A DNA stretch of 64,000 bases from Avena insularis. Lineage: Eukaryota > Streptophyta > Magnoliopsida > Poales > Poaceae. The notes under the pieces were generated by a model that saw only the letters and a list, made by a program, of their open reading frames with translations, had not been told where the DNA came from and did no database searches. The DNA is taken from positions 465,567,650 through 465,631,649 of the forward strand of contig CM042684.1 of assembly GCA_023614405.1 (NCBI GenBank). The letters run 5' to 3'. Position 1 is the first letter of the stretch. Each line of letters begins with the position of its first letter. The position numbers and the translations under genes are program-made. Below are positions 59,516 to 64,000 of the stretch, one piece after another.

Positions 59516-60117
59516 CAGGTAAAGGCCGACGGCGGCTGGCTCACAGCCAGCCCCCTTCTTCTTCCTCTTTCTTCCTTATTCTTTCTCTTTCCACCTCAAA
59601 CCCTAGCTGAAAGGACATTTATTGTCCTAATATGTTTTGGTGTTCGTTAACAACATAAGGTACATTTTACTGTGTGTTAATGTCTACAGATCAATCTATT
59701 AAAAAGGGAAAAAGTCAGATTGTTGTGGAAAATTCCATGGCCAAATCTATGCTTTCCAGAAGATTCCAGATTGGAGTCTCCGGTGTGGTCTAGAGTTTCC
59801 CCAGGAGTTCCCGGTGTGGGTGCTGGGCTTGGCCCAGAGTCAATCAGTGTGATGGTCCGGAGAAAGACCGGATATTAGCCGGAGTCTCCGGTGTGATTTC
59901 TCTGACCGGAGATTCCGGTGTGGACACACCGGAGTCTCCGATGTCTCTGTCTGGAGTTTCGGCCAGAGTCTCTAGAGTGGACGTCAAGCCTCTGCCCAAG
60001 TCATTCAGATGGTCGGTCTGGAGATGGACCGGAGGTGGGCCGGAGTTTCTGGTCCAGACCGGAGTCTCCGGTGTGAATTGTCTTCAACATTCAGAAAATG
60101 GTTCACATGTGTGAGGC

Positions 60118-60126
60118 CTATAAATA
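60118..60126 (+). promoter_or_regulatory. TATA box 1 of the Sirevirus-type LTR
   Basis: CTATAAATA followed by GGGGACCTCATCC; first of two copies. Confidence 0.8.
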
Positions 60127-60252
60127 GGGGACCTCATCCCCTTCCTCCAGGTGCTCGTTCCAAAAAAAAGAAGACCACACTATTTGAGCCAGACCGGAGT
60201 CTCCGGTGTGAATTGTCTCCAACGGTCAGAAAACGGTTCACATGCGTGAGGC

Positions 60253-60261
60253 CTATAAATA
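60253..60261 (+). promoter_or_regulatory. TATA box 2 of the Sirevirus-type LTR
   Basis: Identical CTATAAATA context, 135 bp after the first. Confidence 0.8.
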
Positions 60262-60993
60262 GGGGACCTCATCCCCTTCCTCCAGGTGCTCGTTCCAAAA
60301 AAAAGAAGACCACACTATTTGAGCCACCAAAACTCTGAGATCTCTTCATCCAACCACCCAAAGTCATTGATCTTTGGGGAATCGGAGGAGGAGGCATCGA
60401 TCTATCGCTTCACCAAGAGAGATCTTCATTTCCCCCTCATTTACTTGAGGGGCCCTTGCTTTAGGGTTTCATTGGAAACCCTAAGCCTTGTTTTGGTTGA
60501 TTTGATTCTTACAATCTTTGATTGTGTGACAGCTTTCTCGGATTCGGGAGCCCCAATTAAGTTGTGGGTGTGTGTGCCTCGAACATGTTGTAAGAGTGTT
60601 GGCTACCATGTTGAAGGTTGCTGATATAGTGGAAGCGTGAATCGATCCCCTTGGGGTGAGGTTCACCAGAGAACAAGGGAGGCCTCTCGTGGCGTTGGTG
60701 GTTTGGTACCACCCCCTCTCTAAATGCAGACGTACTTCCCCTCAAAAGGAAGGAACTACGGGAAATAATCCTTGTGCCCCCGCGTGCTTCACTTCGGTTA
60801 CTTCCATCGTTTGCTGCACCTTACTTTATCTTTCTCTTGGTTAGTTAGTTGTACTTGTGTGACATATAGGTAAATTCACCTTAGTTGCATATCTAGAGAA
60901 TTTACCTTTGTGTTAAACCCTAATTTGAAAAAGAGTAAAATTTGAAGTAGCACCTATTCACCCCCCCTTCTAGGTGCCCATACGATCCTTTGA

Positions 60994-61011
60994 ATTGGTA
61001 TCAGAGCCTTG
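60994..61011 (+). promoter_or_regulatory. Sirevirus-type primer-binding site
   Basis: ATTGGTATCAGAGCCTTG directly after the LTR, complementary to initiator tRNA-Met. Confidence 0.9.
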
Positions 61012-61044
61012 GCTCTTTATTCGGGCTTAACCGCCTAAGAGAAT

Positions 61045-62051
61045 ATGGGCAACCCAGAAGATGAGGCAGAGGCTAAGGCTAGCACCTCGGTGACCATGGT
61101 AGATCTCAAGAATTTGGAAACAAGCTAGAGCTCTACTATGGGCAACAAAATCCAATAGTTGCGTCAACTTGGTTAGCTACTTGTTAAGGAAAAGTCAGCC
61201 TCACCATCTCCTCCTCATGTGGAAACACCTCCTAACCCTAAGGAAAATGCTCCGGCTAATCCAATAGGTGAAGTGGTGGGGGATGAAGATAATTCAACTA
61301 ACTCCACCACCAAAAAGGGTGATGGGGAATGAAGAGCACCATGCGGTTCCCGGATGGTACTCTCCTAACCCTCCGATCCCTCATTCCCACATAAATAATA
61401 GAGGTTACCCTCCTAAGTTAGCCGCACTTACTTTTGCTCAATGGCAAGTTTTAATGAAATCTCATGTGCGCAGTTCTTGCATTGACTTGTGGAACATTAT
61501 TGAAGAAGGGCTCAAAATTGAGGATCCAACCAACTTGACAAGAATAGAAGTGGTTAATAGTCAACTCAATGCCACAACCTTGCACATGATTCAACTTGGA
61601 GTGGGGCCAAAGGACTTTCCCCGCATTGAGCACTACAATACCGCCAAGGAAGCTTGGGATGCTCTCATTGACTTGTTTTTTGGTAATGAGAGCATGAGAA
61701 GGAATAGATATGATGCCTTGAGCAATGAACCTGAAGGTTTCTTTATGAAGGATGGTGAGGATCATGAAGACATGTATCAAAGACTCAAATCCACCACCAT
61801 CGCCTTCAGGAATGTTGGTGCCTCTCACATTGATGATGCTTGGATCAAGAGGAAGTATGTGAGTTCTCTCATGCCCTTTGAGCCCACTAACTTGAAAAAT
61901 CTCCAAGGAAGACAGAACTACCATCTCATGACCTCCAATGAAGTTATGCAAGAGATGGCTACCTTCAAGGTTTCTGCTAAGAACGACAAAGATGCCCGTG
62001 CTCGGGTCATGGAATGAGTAGTGGTGTTAATCTCGCCTTGAAGGCCAAGGT
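61045..62051 (+). pseudogene. Sirevirus-type gag
   Basis: ATG at 61045 (MGNPEDEAEAKAST) opens a frame with TAG stops near 61123, 61159 and 61174; at least two fit CAG to TAG. A frameshift near 61310-61340 leads into 61268-62017: the UBN2-type capsid (LAALTFAQWQVLMKSHVRSS, AKEAWDALIDLFFGNESM, HEDMYQRLKSTTIAFRN). Gag is cut before the zinc knuckle at 62051. Confidence 0.82.
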
Positions 62052-64000
62052 TGTGGAGTATGAAGCAGAAAACAAAAAAATTCCTACGTTGGAACCCCAA
62101 AAACTGCCTAGGATATATCTATGTAGTAATGCGGTAACGGCCAATGCATAGAGAATACATACCCTTGTAGACCGTACACGGTTAACGTTCTGAGGGGAAC
62201 GTGGTTGATGTAGTCGTACTCATAGCCGAACTCAAGGTCATGAAGATCCTCACAAGTCACCCCTTGCTCATTCTTCATCGTGCAGCAGCTCCGACTCACG
62301 ACATTTAAGTGCCCCAAGTGTTGCGCCTCATGTCTTCGTACACATCTGGTGCACGATGAGACCTCCGGCTCCCCGATCCCGCCGGGAGTGCGAAAATGGA
62401 TATCCGGCTAGGAATCCCTGCAGCGCAACGGCGTTCTGCAGGTGTGCCTTGTTCACACAACCCAAACTTGGGGCCATGGTCACAAGGTATAGAGAGAGAG
62501 GGAAGGAGGAAGTCAACCAAAGGACTTCTCCAAATATTGGTGTGTTTAATCCCACCCATGGGCACCCCTTTATATAGGCCAAGGGGGTGTACCTTTCTCA
62601 AAGGCTAAGCCATGTGGGACTAAATGCTAAAGGAAAAATCAAAGGAATTTTCGTTTAAATCCGGTGGGCTGAATCAGCAACAACAAGCAAAGAAAGACAA
62701 AAGAAGCGACACAGGTAGTGCCACTGGTGGCGCTGCCTGCTGCCTGCCTCTGTGGTGTGGCTGGAGGCGAGCCAAGGTGGGGCAGCCCGGGGTGTGATGG
62801 CCTGGCACGCGGCAGCCCAGGCGGCGCCCGCTGCCCAGGTCCTCACCCGGGTGGGCTTAGCCTGACCGTGGCCCGGCCCGCTTGCCAGCCCACCCGCCTT
62901 GTCAGCTCCCCACGCACCCGCGTGGGCCGGGTCGAGCAGGCAGGGTGGCGGCCGGCGGGAGCGGCCCGCCCTGTGCGGTGGATATTATCCGCCGCCCATG
63001 TGGCCGGGTTGTTTTCTTTTATTCCTTTTCTTTTTCTGCAGCTTTTCTCTTAGGCTATTTCCCTCTGGGGATTTGGCCTAATATAAAAGTTGATTTTATA
63101 AATCTTAATCTAAATATTATTTAGTATATATTAATTCATAATTAACATATAATAAATGTATATTTAAATTCCTGTTTATCTGAAAATACTTTTCCGGTCT
63201 TTTCCTTTATTCTTTCTCCAAACAACTTCGGATCTCTCCGCAGAACATTTCTAGCTTTCTCTTTCTCTACTGTGAATCCATCTTACGAATGATCGCTCTC
63301 ATCGTACCCTTAAGTGTATCCCCTCATGGCTCGTGAATTCTCTGGACATGATCTATATCAATGATCAACAGAGGGACCAGGGATGTCCATGTGACCCCTA
63401 TGCATTCCTGATGACAATGTCATTTGAACCGGTAAATGTAGCATCCAATTTCCTTTTTTTTCTTGATACAACTTGTTCGAGATCCGATCATTGGTATCCC
63501 ATACCTTGTTCAATATCGTTAACAACAAGTTCTATTTTCTTGTTACCATGATATTACATCCCCGTGACCGAGTCACATGTTGCAATATTTATGGATGTAA
63601 TCTCACCAAGCCGACCGTATGTATCTTTACCCGTCATGTGGGTGAACAAATCCTGCTCTTGACATATATTGCCTCTACGGTTCCTCCGAGTACCTGAACA
63701 CACCTTTATTGCCACCATATTACCAGATGACGATTGATGTTATCTAAGCACTCTCGGGAGACAGTTATTGATATAGCCTCACGGTCTAAGGATTTAGGAG
63801 TTTAGTTTTAGATGTTGCAACAATGAACTATATGACTTGATCATGTTGCAATCCTTCGAGGAATGTCCATCACATCATTCTCCAATGATATGACCTCGTT
63901 GTCAATTGGCATAAATGCCCATGATCTTGAAACCCAGATCATCCTCATGACCAACGAACTAGTATGAATAGAGGCTACTGGGGACTTGGTTGTTTCATAC
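62052..64000 (-). repeat. Angela/BARE-like copia LTR, minus strand, continues past window end
   Basis: Minus strand ends with CGTAGGAATTTTTTTG and ACTCCACA at 62052. A TATA (CCTATATAAAG) is at about 62569-62579 on the minus strand, with a GC-rich U3 block upstream (62700-63000). At the right edge the minus strand reads like the Angela/BARE U3 start (TTCAAGATCATGGGCATT, GAATGATGTGATGGACATT), so about 0.1-0.2 kb is missing. It is a diverged relative of the LTR at 3726. Solo LTR or 3' LTR cannot be decided. Confidence 0.75.

Larger units (their letters stand above)
55330..59607 (+). mobile_element. Athila-lineage element with gag-protease only, right end truncated
   Basis: LTR end and PBS at about 56620, gag 56686-57839, protease to 58980, then a leader-like region (59190-59607) of the type that precedes the Athila-like ORF at 54189. 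No RT or integrase. The right side is cut by the Sirevirus LTR at 59608. The left LTR start is not defined. Confidence 0.7.
59608..60993 (+). repeat. Sirevirus-type 5' LTR with duplicated promoter block
   Basis: Starts TGAAAGGA and ends TCCTTTGA, complementary ends except one base. About ten CCGGAG(T/A)(C/T)(T)CCGGTGTG-like words span 59770-60205. A block of about 135 bp, from CCGGAGTCTCCGGTG through TATA to TATTTGAGCC, occurs twice (60059-60190 and 60193-60325). Confidence 0.85.
59608..62051 (+). mobile_element. Sirevirus-type Ty1-copia element, 5' LTR and gag only
   Basis: LTR, tRNA-Met PBS and a UBN2 gag in order, cut at 62051 by a minus-strand copia LTR. Repeated palindromes built on CCGGAG/CTCCGG upstream of TATA recall the CACCGGAC..GTCCGGTG palindromes of maize Sireviruses (Opie, Ji). 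Confidence 0.8.

Noticed and set aside
62305..63124. GC-rich frames in the right-hand copia LTR
   Set aside because: They lie in LTR U3/R sequence near the TATA box; no protein features.

Overview
The window is repeat-filled DNA from a large grass genome, most likely a Pooideae cereal or relative (wheat, barley, rye or oat group). This rests on Angela/BARE-type copia LTRs, a Sukkula-like LARD with 4.7 kb LTRs, WHAM/Sabrina-like Athila-lineage elements, a Tat-lineage gypsy with a second RNase H, a Tekay-like gypsy, a CACTA terminus and a Sirevirus LTR carrying CCGG palindromes. Species cannot be fixed from sequence alone. I see no convincing single-copy host gene. Almost all coding sequence is decayed transposon gag-pol.

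The left 47 kb is one nest. The outer layer is a minus-strand Tat-lineage gypsy whose 5' LTR is at 46433-46918; its gag (44611-46432), protease/RT/RNase H (32498-35327) and integrase (17856-18343) are separated by later insertions. (i) A plus-strand Angela/BARE-like copia broke the integrase; its gag-pol lies at 1-3692 and its 3' LTR is split into 3726-4674 and 17151-17855 by a minus-strand LARD (4675-17145, TSD GTGGT). (ii) A minus-strand WHAM-like element (18349-32492, TSD TCAAG) sits between RNase H and integrase, and was itself hit by a plus-strand relative (24199-31452). That relative holds the only long intact ORF of the window, a 394-residue gag-protease. The centre of the resulting giant inverted repeat has collapsed at about 31452. 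(iii) A plus-strand Tekay-like gypsy (35328-44610) replaced the gag/protease boundary and lacks its 5' LTR.

The right 17 kb holds: an unassigned GC-rich stretch (46919-48040); about six copies of a 660-bp tandem repeat (48041-52150); a tRNA-like Pol III unit (52564-52641); a cluster of short TGACATGT-type repeats; and a CACTA terminus ending at 53144. Next come a minus-strand Athila-type ORF with a spliced-looking leader (53156-54550) and a plus-strand Athila-like gag-protease element (about 55330-59607). A Sirevirus 5' LTR plus gag (59608-62051) follows, then a minus-strand Angela/BARE-like LTR that runs off the window end.

Three cross-cutting signals stand out. Many stop codons are CAG-to-TAG or CGA-to-TGA, as expected from deamination of methylated cytosine. 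Blocks of dense small indels between otherwise near-identical LTR copies suggest local consensus errors. Several promoter or leader structures (duplicated Sirevirus TATA block, repeated GTACGGGC palindromes before Athila leaders, repeated PPT-like words in the WHAM-like spacer) deserve a second look.
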